A DNA stretch of 64,000 nucleotides from Brachypterus glaber (Eukaryota > Arthropoda > Insecta > Coleoptera > Kateretidae): contig OY294049.1 of the NCBI GenBank assembly GCA_958510825.1, positions 9,548,001-9,612,000 of the forward strand, given 5' to 3'. Below the pieces are notes generated by a model. That model was given only the letters and a program-made list of their open reading frames with translations, made no database searches and was not told where the DNA came from. The translations under genes and the position numbers were made by a program. This document shows, piece after piece, positions 46,785-58,331 of the stretch; positions within the stretch are counted from its first letter, which is position 1, and every line of letters begins with the position of its first letter.

Positions 46785-47516
46785 ACAGGGTGATCAGTAA
46801 CTGGCATGGCAAAATTTAAGAGGTGATTCTGCATCCAAAAATATCGAAAAAGTTCCTATAAATGTTGGTCCGCAATTGAGCCCTAAGAGAGCTACGACCT
46901 TTTAAAATTGTAATAAAAATAAGGTTTTTAATTAATAACTGTGGTACCCTTTAAGCTAGAACGACGAGCTTTTGCATGTATCCTAGTATTAATAAAGGCA
47001 ATAAGCTTATGCTTATTTTTTTTATTTTTATTTATCCAGAGGCGTCCCTAGACGAAAAAATTTATTAGGCTTAACACATTTTTGCCCCAAACTTTTTTAT
47101 GTGTACTTTTTTTTGATTTTTTTGTAAAAATATGGATTCCTTGAGTAAAAATACATAAAAAAATGTCATATAGTGTAACACTGTAGGAGCAACCGTTTTC
47201 AAAACAAATGGAATTAAGAGGAAGTAACATTTTGTACTACCAAAAACGTTACTTTTTAAAAGGCTATTACTTCTTTAATATTAAATTTAAGTGTTTTAGT
47301 GAAGAATACTTTTTTGCTCAGTTTTATATGAAGAATCACCCTGCAGTATTAAAACTTTATTGATGCTTTTTTTTTTGTTCCCCATTCAATATATCATCTT
47401 CGAAGGGCCATAGTTCCCTTAAGGCTCATTTTCGGACCAACCTTCAACCTTTTTTTTATGTTTTTGGATGTAGAATCACCACTTAAATTTTGGCATGGCA
47501 GTTACTGATCACCCTG
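46785..47516. mobile_element. ACAGGGTGATC-family foldback, fullest copy
   Basis: ACAGGGTGATCAGTAACTGG at the left and CAGTTACTGATCACCCTG at the right pair, with GGTGATTCTGCATCCAAAAA and ATTTTTGGATGTAGAATCAC inside. The best-preserved member of the family in the window. Confidence 0.72.
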
Positions 47517-47526
47517 AGTATAGAAT

Positions 47527-47922
47527 AGGGTGGGTCGAAAAATGTTTTTTTTTTTAGTTGGGTTTTTGGGTAGGGCTAGAATTCTTCTCAATGCGTTAGA
47601 AAATAAGCCTGTAAATTTTGGCGATGATTGGCAATGGATAACCAGAATCAACCAAAAAATCGAAATATTTCAGTGGGGCAAGAAAAAAAAAACAGGTACA
47701 AAAGTCTGAATTTTTTATTCGAGTTTTTTCGTTATTTTATTCGAAATCAGCTGTATCAAAAATAGTCGTATGCAAAAATTCAGAATTTTTTTCGGTTGAT
47801 TCTGGGATATGTTCCCCATTGCCAATCATCGCCAAAATTTACAGGCTTATTTTCTAAGGCATTGAAAATCCTTCTAGCCCTACCCGAAAACCCAACTAAA
47901 AAAAAATTCGACCTAGCCTAGT
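47527..47922. mobile_element. Foldback of about 400 bp
   Basis: GGTCGAAAAATG with GGGTAGGGCTAGAATTCTTC at the left is mirrored by TCCTTCTAGCCCTACCC and ATTCGACC at the right. Inner arms AAGCCTGTAAATTTTGGCGA also pair. Non-coding. Confidence 0.68.
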
Positions 47923-48058
47923 ATAGAATTCTAGAAGTTTGAAATATAACGAAAATTGCTGAGTAACTTAAAACTAAAAATATTTATAAATATTAAATTC
48001 CGAACATGTTTATGTGAATCCTATATTATATACAAGCCACAAATCATTAGAATAATAT

Positions 48059-48180
48059 ACAGGGTGATCAGTAACTGGCATGCCATCCAACAAACAGTTC
48101 CTATAAAGGTTGGTCCGGATATAAGTTAGAAGGGAGCTACACCCCTTTTACTAAAAATTAGGTTTTTTATTTAATAAGTA
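48059..48180 (+). mobile_element. ACAGGGTGATC-family fragment
   Basis: The left end of the family only (ACAGGGTGATCAGTAACTGG), with a short deletion before CAGTTCCTATAAAGGTTGGT. No right arm. Confidence 0.6.
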
Positions 48181-48339
48181 AGCAGATTTCACATATGTCA
48201 AATTTGTGATGTAAACTAGTATTAACAAGGGCATGGGCGAATTTAGGGGGGTGCCTCCCCCCCTAGCGAGATATATTAGCATAGAAATACCTTCAAAATT
48301 GTATTTTTGGTGAAAGCGCATTTTTTTTCATTATGGATA

Positions 48340-48715
48340 CAAAAAAAATAAAAAAATTCAAAAATGTTCAATTTTTTTCCTATTTTCTTTTTGCGAAAAA
48401 TGAAAAAAATATAAAAAAAAAAATTATGAAAATAGTTTTTTTTTGTATTTTTCAAAAAAGCTTAACCCCCATAACTTTTTTGTTTTTGAGGGGGATTACT
48501 TTAAAAAATAATAGGGATCTTGTTATAGACATTGATTTTTCCTTAAAATGTTAACTTGATCTGATTATTCGTTCTCGAGTTATCGTGTTCACAAAAATCG
48601 TGACATCGGACCGACATTAAAAAAAAAGTTGCTTATCCAAGATTTTTTTGTCTAGGACGATTTTTGAAAATTAGAAACTATTGTATAATACTATTCTAGC
48701 ACAGGGGCTGTGAAT
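48340..48715 (-). mobile_element. Dispersed repeat family A, copy 6
   Basis: Inverted copy ending GTATAATACTATTCTAGCAC, with the AATAGGGATCTTG and TTATCGTGTTCACAAAAATC blocks in family order. Immediately to its left (48235-48325) is an inverted fragment of the hAT-like MITE at 18224. Confidence 0.6.
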
Positions 48716-48859
48716 TTATGATCTAAATGATCAATTGAGTTAATAGATAAAAGAAAATATAGTTATCTGATTAAAATTATCAAAAATTAATATTTCTATT
48801 CCTATATACATATAGAAAGGTGCTATTTACATATAACATAGTGCACTTAGAAAGGAGGG

Positions 48860-49076
48860 TATACTCTGCAAAGGTGCAAGTCTATAAAAAATCAACTTTA
48901 CACACTTATATTTCAAGAATGCTTTGACTTAGAGACTTGAAATTTGCACCCAAGAATTTCTACATAGTAAAAAACTTTTGGTTCAAATTTTAAGTCTCTA
49001 TACATATATCAAAGCTTGAAATATAATTTTGTGAATTTATTTCACAAGGTACTTGCACCTTTATTATAACTGTATA
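48860..49076. mobile_element. AGAGACTTGAAATTTG-family foldback, copy 2
   Basis: It contains AGAGACTTGAAATTTGCACC, opposed by TTTTAAGTCTCTATACA. The ends carry GGTGCAAGT and ACTTGCACC. Same family as 27009-27212 and 54079-54288 but with diverged ends. Confidence 0.6.
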
Positions 49077-49762
49077 CCAAAGTGTTGCCATATAATTTTA
49101 TAGGAATAACCCATCATCAGATAGAGGAAAAGAATGACTAAAAAGGGAAAAATGTATTTTTATGTAATAGTTGAACAGTCTCAAATATTTAGACCATGTA
49201 GCATTTAATTAGTATGCATATTTAGGTATTTTTAAATTTAAAATATCATAAAAGTGATTACTTATTATATTTTTATTTCATGATTTTTTTGGGTAATTTT
49301 TGTCTTAGCCAAGTAATTAATGTAATGGATTATGTAGAAATATTTAAAAAAGGTTTCAAAATATAATAACAGTAACTTAGAAATCAGCAAAAAGAAAATA
49401 AATCACCATTTATAAGTAAAACATTTAGGGGATGTACTTTTATTACAAAATATAGGTAGCTTTTAAAAATTTAACCTAAATTTTTATTTTTAAATGGATA
49501 TTTAAATTTTTTGTCACTGAGCATTTCTGTACAAGTGCATCAAAAAAATGTTCTCTAAATGTGGATGAAATCAGCATGCAAACAGTCTATTATGGCAAAT
49601 TTCATCCACCTTATTTAAAAATTGTACCAAATCTTTTTGACCCAACTCTCTAGTTTACAAAATCGAAAAGTACTACATGAATAAGTACTATAATATAAAC
49701 ACATACTAGATTTTCCATCATATAACTTAGGATAAGCATATAATATAAAATATTAAACCTAA

Positions 49763-49768
49763 TTTATT
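49763..49768 (-). terminator. Polyadenylation signal of the B52-like gene
   Basis: TTTATT on the + strand is AATAAA on the - strand, 43 bases past the stop codon. This implies a very short 3' UTR. Confidence 0.5.
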
Positions 49769-49811
49769 ATTCTAAATGTAGGAAAATGTTATCATTTTTC
49801 TCTTTGATGGA

Positions 49812-50708
49812 TTAACTTCTTTCCTTGCTAACTGATCTGGACTGGGATCTTCTGTTGCCATCATTTTCTTTGGAATTAGATCTAGACTTGGACCTATGAT
49901 TACTATGTGATCTGGACCTAGATCTATGATTAGATGGTCCTCTGGATCTAGAACGTGACTTTGAATGAGGTGGAGACTTTGATTTTGATCGGGAATGGCT
50001 CTTAGAACGTGACCTACGACGGGAACGTGAGCGGGAACGGCTGATTGAACGAGATCTTTTAGTGCCTCCTCTAGGCTTATCTTCAACCATTTTAATTCTT
50101 CTACCATTAATCTCAGTATCATCTAATTTTTCAATAGCATTTTTCATATCAGAATAAGAAGCAAATTCTACCACACCTTCATTGGTACCTTGTTTATGGG
50201 CATCTGCATAAGTTACTTCCCCAGCTTTTCTCATGTAATCTTTAAGATCCTGCCAGCTGCATCTACTCGATAAGTTTTCAACAATCACTCGGTATTCAGT
50301 ACGAGTTGGAGGTCCATATTTGTCTCGGCCTCTCGGTTGTTCATTACGGCTACGAGGAGGACCGCCATAGCCCCCACGTCCTCTGTCGCTATCACGGTCT
50401 CTACCGCCGCCTCTATCACCGCGATCACGATCGTCAACACGACCAGTTCCCCGCCACTGATCGCTGCCCCGAGGAGTTCCTCGGGCTCTTTCTACAGTTA
50501 CCCTATCGCCAAGCAATTCTTTACCATTCATCTCATAAACAGCATCATCTGCATCCCTATAATCATCAAATTCGACGAATGCATAACCGTTTTTCATTGA
50601 CACTTCCTTTATTCTTCCATATTTACGAAAAAACTTTTCCAAATCCCGTTCCCGTATCTTGTAAGTGAGGCCACCCACAAACACACGGGTGCTCATGTTT
50701 TTGGACAT
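49812..50708 (-). CDS. B52: B52/SRSF4-5-6-type SR splicing factor (single exon)
   Basis: SR proteins bind exonic enhancers and recruit spliceosome components in the nucleus. The frame runs 298 residues from the ATG at 50708 to the stop at 49812. An upstream in-frame ATG (50783) would add 25 unlikely residues, and an ATG four codons further in is also possible. Domains: RRM1 about 7-75 (RNP2 VFVGGL, RNP1 NGYAFVEF); an Arg/Gly/Asp-rich linker 77-135; a pseudo-RRM about 138-209 with the diagnostic [10 protein letters not shown] heptapeptide region; and an Arg-Ser domain from about 216 to the end. Order and motifs match Drosophila B52, but the RS tail is shorter. The frame is uninterrupted by introns, which is unusual for this family. 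It has its own polyadenylation signal. GC content is much higher than the surroundings. Confidence 0.93.
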   Translation of the reverse strand: MSKNMSTRVFVGGLTYKIRERDLEKFFRKYGRIKEVSMKNGYAFVEFDDYRDADDAVYEMNGKELLGDRVTVERARGTPRGSDQWRGTGRVDDRDRGDRGGGRDRDSDRGRGGYGGPPRSRNEQPRGRDKYGPPTRTEYRVIVENLSSRCSWQDLKDYMRKAGEVTYADAHKQGTNEGVVEFASYSDMKNAIEKLDDTEINGRRIKMVEDKPRGGTKRSRSISRSRSRSRRRSRSKSHSRSKSKSPPHSKSRSRSRGPSNHRSRSRSHSNHRSKSRSNSKENDGNRRSQSRSVSKERS

Positions 50709-51394
50709 GATGAAAACTACTTTAAAAACACTACAAATACAAAATAAACACGTTTGCACGATGAAACGACGCGCAAGCGGCAAATGCTACGGCAAAAGAC
50801 TACGGCTGTCAATAATTAAATGCGACTATCTTCACACCAATCATGTCAAGGTTAATCCACCGGCTACGAAAATTTCAGTACCAACTTAAAGTAAATGTGA
50901 AAAATAAAGTGCGTTCAATGCTGCAAGCAAAAAAATGTTTATGTATGGGAGATTCTGCGTAAAAAGGAACTTTGGACTTTTTGAAGAAATTTCACTCAAT
51001 AAGGACATTTCACTTAACAAGGACAAACTATATCAAAATTCAACCAATTTTACAGAGGGCCAAAACCCCGTGGTTTTGTGCCAGTCGGCCTTCTTATAAA
51101 GGTATTCAAAGCAAATTTTCTCAATTAACAGGTCCGTCTTTTTTGAGACTCCGCGTGCAGTGTTGGACTGGACAGCCTGCTTATTTACAATATGAGAGGA
51201 GTTTATATTTTTTTAGCTCCGCATATAAAAGTGATGACTGAAAAAAGTCAGACGCGGCGAATGGGTTTACGTTCGCTGCGTTAGCCACTTTTTGGTTTTT
51301 AGCACAGACTGCGTTTCGGGGTGTATATGGGCCAAACTTAATTTATGTAAAGTAAGTTCTGAACGCAATTCTGAAACTAAAGCTACAAATCGTC

Positions 51395-52003
51395 ACCCCA
51401 GTATACTGGCAAACGAATACTGCAGTATTGGTTTGCCGTATCTCCAAAAATTTCATTTTCGGGAAATTGAGTTTTAAGATTTTTTCCTAAATATCTTATA
51501 AATCTTATGCTAAATCAGTTTTAACTCTTTTTCTTACAATAGTTTAATGAAAATACTGTCCAAAAGTGTTTTTATTTAATAAATTAAAGGTTTCGTTGAT
51601 TAAAAATTATTGTTAATTTGAATAAAACGATATTAGGTTAAAATTTGACTGTATATGTTTTTTTTTGTAAACAAAATACCTAACCAATGAAGAATTTAGT
51701 TTCGGGTAAAATTTTTTGTTGGATTAACCTGTTTTAACACTATTATTATAATAATAACTACTTTAATAGTGTAATTAATTACATATATAATTATATATAT
51801 TTTTTTTTATTTAAGATTATATTTTTAATTAAATGCTATCTTCTATCAAAAATGGAGATACGACAAAACAATATTGAAATTTTAAAATATTTTGTTTCAA
51901 TACAATTTATTTTAGAAACCAAAGTACCTAATTAAATATGTAAAAATCTCAAAATGTCCAGAAATAGAGATACGACAAACCAATAATGGGGTGACGAAAT
52001 AAC
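51395..52003. mobile_element. Foldback with CGTCACCCC ends
   Basis: CGTCACCCCAGTATACTGGC with TTGGTTTGCCGTATCTCC at the left pairs with AGAGATACGACAAACCAATA and GGGGTGACG at the right. The AT-rich interior is unpaired, so this is a TIR element rather than a full foldback. Confidence 0.55.
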
Positions 52004-52019
52004 TATTAAAATACGGGTA

Positions 52020-52150
52020 CCCTATTGAAAATGACGGGTCTGCGCGGGTATAAATGTTGCATAGACCGGACTTGAGCGGGTGAATTTCATCCGCTCAAGT
52101 CCGGTTTATGCACCATTTATACCCGTCCAGACCCGTCATTTTCAGCAGGG
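52020..52150. mobile_element. 131-bp CCC...GGG foldback with TA duplication
   Basis: Ends are CCCTATTGAAAATGACGGGT and, inverted, CCCTGCTGAAAATGACGGGT, flanked by TA on both sides. The arms continue through GACTTGAGCGG / CCGCTCAAGTC to a tiny loop. Member of the CCC-ended set. Confidence 0.75.
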
Positions 52151-52244
52151 TATCTGTAAGATCACATATCTTTTAAGGCAAACGCACTAATAGTGGTTTC
52201 ATAGAAAAGTGTAGCCGCACTGTGCAAAGACGATTCGGGACATA

Positions 52245-53378
52245 CAGGGTGTCCCAGAATGTTTCCAAAATCTCTTAGGGGTGATCAGATCTCGTCAAAA
52301 TAATGCCATAAGTTGATATGAAATTATTGGCTACGGCCCCCCTACTCTGAGATATTTGCCCCCAAGATGAAATAGAAAAACCAATTTTTTTGGATAACTT
52401 TTTTACTTTTTAATATTTTTTAACTATTTTTTCAGGGTTGTTTAAGAAAATTAATTCGCATCAAATGATTTTAACGGTAGTTTTGAAAGTTATCAGAAAA
52501 GTCAGGGGCGTACTTCCGTTATGGTTACAAACCACCAAGTTTTTTAGGGTTACAAATTGAAGACATTTCATTACTTTTTTAATATTATGTGAGCAATTTT
52601 GATCAAAAAAGCACTACGCGAAATTCGATAAAATGAGGCGCTTCCGAGAAAAAGGTACTTTTTTAATCCAAAGGCTGGAGGACCGTAAAAAAATATTTTT
52701 ATATTGTTTCATAAATGCTATAAATTATTTTAAAAATTTTTGTATCTTATTAAAGTGACTATGTTACGCCCATGTTAATGGTATAGGAAAATAGCATTAC
52801 GGGGGGGGGGGGGTCCAAAATGATCAAAATTTGCGTTCCCTAAGGGGCGAGGAGGGGGGGGGGGGCTAGTCAAAATTTTCATACGAACTTTTAATTTCTC
52901 TTTAATGCGATAAACATTTTTAAAATAAATTATATCATTTTTAAAAAAATATATAAAAATATTTTTTTAGTCTTTGGAATAAAGTGCCTTTTTTTTCGGA
53001 AACACTTTATTTTGTCGAATCAAAATTGCTTACAGAATGTAAAAAAAGTTATTAAAAGTCTAAAATTTGTAACCCTAAAAAAATTAGGGGTCTAGAACCA
53101 TAACGGAAGTCTGCCCCTGACTTTTCTGATAATTTACGAAACTTCTCTTAAAATCATTTGATGCGCATTAATTTTCTTAAACAACTCTAAAAAAATTGTT
53201 AAAAAATATTTAAAATTAAATAAGATATCCAAAAAAATTGATTTTTCTATTTCTTCTTTGGGGGCAAATATCTCAGAGTAGGGGGGGCGTAGCCAAAAAT
53301 TTTATATGAACTTGTGGCATTATTTTGAAGAGATCTGATTACCCCTAAGAGATTTTGGAAACATTCTGGGACACCCTG
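52245..53378. mobile_element. 1.13-kb TA-flanked foldback
   Basis: CAGGGTGTCCCAGAATGTTT is exactly inverted at the right, with TA on both sides (52243-52244, 53379-53380). Arms of about 500 bases pair imperfectly, including AGATATTTGCCCCCAAGA and AACCATAACGGAAGT-type blocks. Tc1/mariner-like target site. No transposase. Confidence 0.72.
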
Positions 53379-53381
53379 TAT

Positions 53382-54078
53382 ATGCCCCGAAACGCAAAGA
53401 ACGTGTTAAGGGTCATTGACCACAAAAAAAATGTATAACCTGAAAAAAAAAAATTAAAACTCAATAAAAGACTTAATTCTTCTTAAACATCTTTAATAAC
53501 AAATCTCTAAATATATACAAATTACAAATAATATTAATAATAATGAGGTGATTTAACCAATCCTCAACCTGTACTATGCAGCCTCTTTCTACTGGCAGTG
53601 ACAATTTTGGCACACATATTCCTTCATAACGATTAAATATCTACCATATCTTAAAAATATATTAACTAATTTCTATACAAAATATATCTATTAAATCCTT
53701 CAACATTTTCTATACTCTAATAACATGATATAAATATACGTTGAAGATATAAATGGTATATTTACATCAAAATTATAAAATAATTAAAGAAAAAAACACA
53801 TCAAAATCAGCTCGTTGCAAATGGTGTAAGTTTCATGTTATGCTAGTGCGAGACAAGACGAAATCAACAATGAAATCTCCGACTTATATTTTAAGCACAT
53901 TAATTGACCATTTTCATTTTGCCTTGTACTAGAATAGGTTATGATAGGTTTAAGACAACAAAGTCAAATTATGCTATGATAACGTTTTTGGCATATTTTG
54001 GTGCATTTAGTTCCTTCTTAACAGTAAAATAATTTTGATGTACACTATTACTAATTTTGTACTGGGAAGTAAGTCATT
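53382..54078. other. Intergenic, apparently single-copy
   Basis: Lacks the repeat blocks seen elsewhere. Could be untranslated sequence of a gene not resolved here; no frame supports it. Confidence 0.35.
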
Positions 54079-54288
54079 TAGTTCATGTAAAGATGCAAGA
54101 CGCTTGCAAACAACTTTACACTACGATATTTTAAAAACACTGACCCAGAGACTTGAAATTTGGTACAACGATTTTATAAGTAGTAGAAAAAAATTGTTTT
54201 AAATTTCAAGTCTCTATGCCAAAGCGTATTTGAAATATCGTAGTGTAAAACTGTTTTGCAAGCGACTTGAATCTTTACACGAACTATA
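54079..54288. mobile_element. AGAGACTTGAAATTTG-family foldback, copy 3
   Basis: TAGTTCATGTAAAGATGCAA and the inverted ATCTTTACACGAACTATA bound it. The centre has AGAGACTTGAAATTTGG opposed by AATTTCAAGTCTCT. It ends at the start of the next foldback. Confidence 0.7.
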
Positions 54289-54441
54289 TGGTCGGTCTAA
54301 AGCCAACGTGAAATAAGCGCCACTTTCTCAAAATTTTGGTTTTCATTGCAGACCATAGGATATCAAAATCTGCACCATGAACTACCAATAGTAAAAAAAA
54401 AAATTGGCGCTTATTTACCTTGGCTCTAGACCGACCATATG
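54286..54441. mobile_element. Foldback abutting the previous one
   Basis: ATATGGTCGGTCTAAAGCCA at the left is mirrored by TGGCTCTAGACCGACCATAT. Inner AAATAAGCGCCA and TGGCGCTTATTT pair. Shares its left TATA with the right end of 54079-54288. Confidence 0.7.
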
Positions 54442-54444
54442 TAA

Positions 54445-56000
54445 GGGAAAATTCAAAAAATACATGCAAAATTTCCTCAAAAAATGGTTGATTAAATAAA
54501 TGGCTGTATCTATAAAATCGAAATAGAGAAAATAACATCATCAGAATTAAGTTAGTTTAAAAAAGTTATGATAACTAATTATGTATCAAGGGCGTAAAGT
54601 AAAATTTTTAACGCGCAGCGAAAAAGTTACAATCACGTCAAGAGAACGAACTTTATGCCCGCGGTTCATGCAATTTTTTTTGTTCAAGCAAAATAATGAA
54701 AATAATATTTTTTTATACAAAAAAATATAATATTTGAGTCCCAGCTAAATTTAATATCATTTAATTCCTGTCAACATGAAAAAAAAAAACAATTGCCTGA
54801 GCAGGCGTAAAATACCAATAAAACATCTGTTTTGTGACATTTTACGCCCGCTATAAATAGTCGTAAAAGTTTTACTCCCACTTGAACAAAAAAATGTTTC
54901 AAACCTACCTAACTCTTTTAATGCAGAATTGATAGAAAATAAATATTTAAGTATTTTTTACCAACTCTGATAAAGTAAATTTCTCTGTAAAATAGTATAA
55001 AGATAAATTTACTTTTAAATAGAAGAAATATGCATGCAAAAATGCATGAAACTAAACTCACATTCTATGTAAAATTACATACACTCACTCAAACTTTATC
55101 ATATTATGATTAAATGAACAATATGTAATTACTACAAGTAATTTAAAACCAGAAAAGTGGCATCTATATTTAAAAAAAGTAAACATTTATTTTGTTGTTG
55201 TACACAGCGTCATACACCATTTAGAAAATTTGGCGAATTTAACCATGTAAAAACGGGATTCGCGGCTAGTTGCATATTTTTTTTTTCTACAAACCTATTG
55301 AAAATTTCAATTTGGAATGTTCACTTTGGTAAAAAATATATTTTTTTATTGCTGTTTCTAGGTTTCTGAAAGTTTTATGTACAAGAAACATGATTTCTGT
55401 CTGTCGGTCGGTCGGTTTTATTTTTTGGTAAACAATCGGGGTTTATTATATTATATAATTATATGGTGAACTATCCCTTGGGATAAAAAAAGCTATATAG
55501 CTATAGAAAGTAAAGATGTCACAGTGATTTTGAACATGCATTAAGTTTTAGTGACTTGCTAGCACAAGCCAAGAGTTAATTCTGTTCTTAATTTTAGCTT
55601 ATTCTCTATAAATTTGATAAAAAAATTTAAATCCATCCACAGAAAGAGTATTTCAATTTTCAATTTAGAAAAAATAGTTTTTGGTAACGTATTTTCTAAT
55701 CAAAATTAAGGCAGAAACACACTTGACTGCATATTTTTTGAAAAAACCTCAGTTATAGTTTTCTTCAAAATACAAACCTATTGCTGTTAATGAATTTAAA
55801 TTCACTGATCAAAATAAAGAACTATGGTCATTTCTGAGTAATAAAGTCCATTATCTTTTAAAACAGAGCCGCTCAGATTTTACTTGGGTTGGTTTTATAA
55901 TATTTAGACCTTCTACTAACAGGATTAAGTCTTGGGTTGCCTTGACAAGCCACTGAAACTTATTTGTTTTTCAGCATTAGCGTGATGTGTATACAACAAC
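54445..56000. other. Intergenic, apparently single-copy
   Basis: AT-rich without obvious foldback structure. A GTCGGTCG repeat near 55401. No coding signal. Confidence 0.4.
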
Positions 56001-56384
56001 AAGCTCACACCTCGGTTGAGCAGTTTATTAGGTTTAAAAAAATTGGAAGTAAAATGTAAGAACGGTTTTGTGCATTAGAAGACCTGTATATTACAGATCT
56101 TCAATCAGCAAAATCCTAAACTTAGAGGTTTTTGAGATACTGCTTGAAATTTCTTCATGAGGACCCTTTTTTACACCGCTAATATAATTCTCACCAAAAT
56201 AGCCTATACCAATAAAAATTAACACGCTGATTTCAAATCCGTTTACAAACTTTTGATATCTCTTGCCGTTTTTGAGAAAAAATCTATTATAGTTTTAAAA
56301 TGCTAATTTGTATGGCCTTGTAGTCTAAATAGTTTTTATTTCAGAGTAGTTTAATTATGGGCGCCGGACTTTACAGCGAACAAA

Positions 56385-56515
56385 CAACCGCGAAGACCAT
56401 TACCGCGCATTCCACTACCGCGATCGCCATTACCTCGACAAGCCATTACCGCGCATGTCCTTTACCGCGAGGACCATTACCGTGCAGTTCATTACCGCGT
56501 ATGACTTACAGCGAA
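56385..56515. repeat. Degenerate CATTACCGCG array, ~15-bp period
   Basis: Eight or so copies of (C)CATTACCGCG separated by 4-6 variable bases, in an otherwise AT-rich element. Ends with CTTACAGCG, matching TTTACAGCG at its start. Confidence 0.7.
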
Positions 56516-56735
56516 AATCGTTATACATTATTTTTATTTTATGTAAGGGAATTTCCGTGGGATTGGTTAGTTTTGGTTAGTTTTGGTTTTGTTTTGGATT
56601 TTTATTGATAAAGTGGAACGTTTACTAAATGGTCCCATATATCTGTGTTTGGGTTTTTTATGTTTGTTTTTTTTTTAATTTATATCGACTGATTTTATAA
56701 ATTGCTGATTAATAATCAGTTTAGTACGAATCGTC

Positions 56736-56969
56736 ATGTCCATCGAAATAATAAAAAGCGCTAGGGGCAAAGACCTCGCTGTATATGATAAACATTTCAT
56801 GTACAGGAAAGAAAAGACTGTTAAAAATAAAAAATAAATAAATAAATACGTAAATTACGACGTGCTTTGTTGCAAGGGGCGTTTGCATACTTAGAATGGA
56901 AATGTTTTAAAGGAAACTAGTGATGGCCACAACCCTGATCCAGCAGCTATATCAGTTAGAACTGTTTGA
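56736..56969 (+). pseudogene. FLYWCH zinc-finger pseudogene fragment
   Basis: One reading frame of 77 codons from ATG 56736, interrupted in frame by TAA (56835) and TAG (56892) and closed by TGA. It begins with SARGKDLAVYDKHFMYRKEK, continues to LCCKGRLHT and ends ETSDGHNPDPAA. These are the order and spacing of a FLYWCH domain followed by its HNH-PDPA tail, as found N-terminal to MULE transposases. An AAATA expansion at the first stop has replaced the W-containing segment. Confidence 0.72.
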
Positions 56970-57464
56970 CTGTTTTCTGAAAAATATATATTTTTTATTC
57001 AATCTTTTTTTTCATGCGCAGTATTGACCCGCACGTTTTATGTATAATTAAACTACTCTGAAATAAAAACTATTTAAACTACAATGTCATAAAAATTAGT
57101 ATTTTAAAACTTTTTAGATGTTTTCTCGAAAACGGCAAGAGATATCAAACGTTTGTAAACGGATTTGAAATCAGCGTGTTAATTTCTATAGGTATAGACT
57201 ATTTTGGTGAGAATTATATTAGCGATGTAAAGAAGGGCCCTCCTGAAGAAATGCCAAACAGTATCTAAAAAACCTCTAGGTTTAGGATTTTGGTGATTGC
57301 AAATCTGTAATATACAGGTCTTCTAATGCACAAAACTGTTCTTACATTTTACTGCCATTTTTTTAACCTGATGAACTGCTCAACCAAGGTGTGAGCATAA
57401 ATTAAATTTTTGGTTCCACACAGTTAATTTATATTAAAAAATGTGCAGCATAAAAAAGTTTCAT

Positions 57465-58032
57465 ACAGGGTGATCGTTAATTTGGATGCCAAAATTTAAG
57501 AGGTGATTCTACATCCAAAAATATCAAAAACAGTTCCTATAAAGGTTCGTCTGGATATAAGCCCTTTAATTTTTTTATTAATAACTCTGGTACCCTTTAA
57601 GCTAGAGCGACGAGGTTTTGCATGTATTGATGAGGGCACTTAGCTTGTTATTTTTTTTTTATTTATCCAGAGGCACATTTTTGCCCCAAACTTTTATCTG
57701 TATTTTTTTAAAATATAATAAAAATGCATAAAAAATTTCATATAGTTTAATACTGAAGGAGCAACTGTTTTAAAAAAAAATGTCCGTTAATATTAAATTT
57801 AGGTATTTTAGTGCAGAATACTTTTTTGCTTAGTTTTAAATGTAAAACTCCCTGCAGCATTTAAATTTTATTGGTTCTTTTTTGTTTCCCATTCAATTGG
57901 TTTATCTTCGAAGAGCCGTAGCTTTCTTAGAGCTCATTTCCGGACCAACCTTTATAAAAACTTTTTTTCATATTTTTGGATGAAGAATTACTTCATAAAT
58001 TTTGGCATGGCAGTTACTGATCACCCTCCTGT
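57465..58032. mobile_element. ACAGGGTGATC-family foldback
   Basis: ACAGGGTGATCGTTAATTTG at the left, CAGTTACTGATCACCCT at the right, with the family's GAGGTGATTCTACATCC and GGACCAACCTTTATAAAAAC blocks inside. Internally shorter than 46785-47516. Confidence 0.66.
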
Positions 58033-58331
58033 ATATGGAAATTTTTGAAAATTCACATGATTTTTTTAAATGCATTTGTTTTGAGCGATATTCAGATGAA
58101 AAAAATAAGTACAAACGGATCATCTCACCAATAATTAAAAACTATGGCACATATTTTTATGTTTTAACCATAGAAAATACATAGTCTCTGTAAAATTATT
58201 AAATAATTTTGTCATGCATCCTTACATGATTTTGAAAAATAATATTTTTATGGTTAATATCACACGTATTTTTGTGGAAGTTTTATTAATTACTATAAAA
58301 TAATTTCATAAACTCTCATAACTATCCACAC

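Larger units (their letters stand above)
56003..57396. mobile_element. 1.4-kb element with ~355-bp inverted repeats (Mutator-like?)
   Basis: Arms 56003-56357 and 57043-57396 are reverse complements at most positions (GCTCACACCTCGGTTGAGCA at the tip, TCAGAGTAGTTTAATTAT at the inner end). The 685-base centre holds a GC-rich CCATTACCGCG array and a decayed FLYWCH reading frame. Long inverted repeats plus FLYWCH coding point to a Mutator-like (MULE) transposon. Confidence 0.65.

Noticed and set aside
49772..50122. Second long frame on the - strand at the 3' end of the SR gene
   Set aside because: A frame-shifted reading of the RS-domain codons. No independent support.
50306..50668. Open frame of 120 codons opposite the SR protein
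   Set aside because: It is the antisense shadow of the Arg/Gly-rich linker and RRM regions of the B52-like gene.
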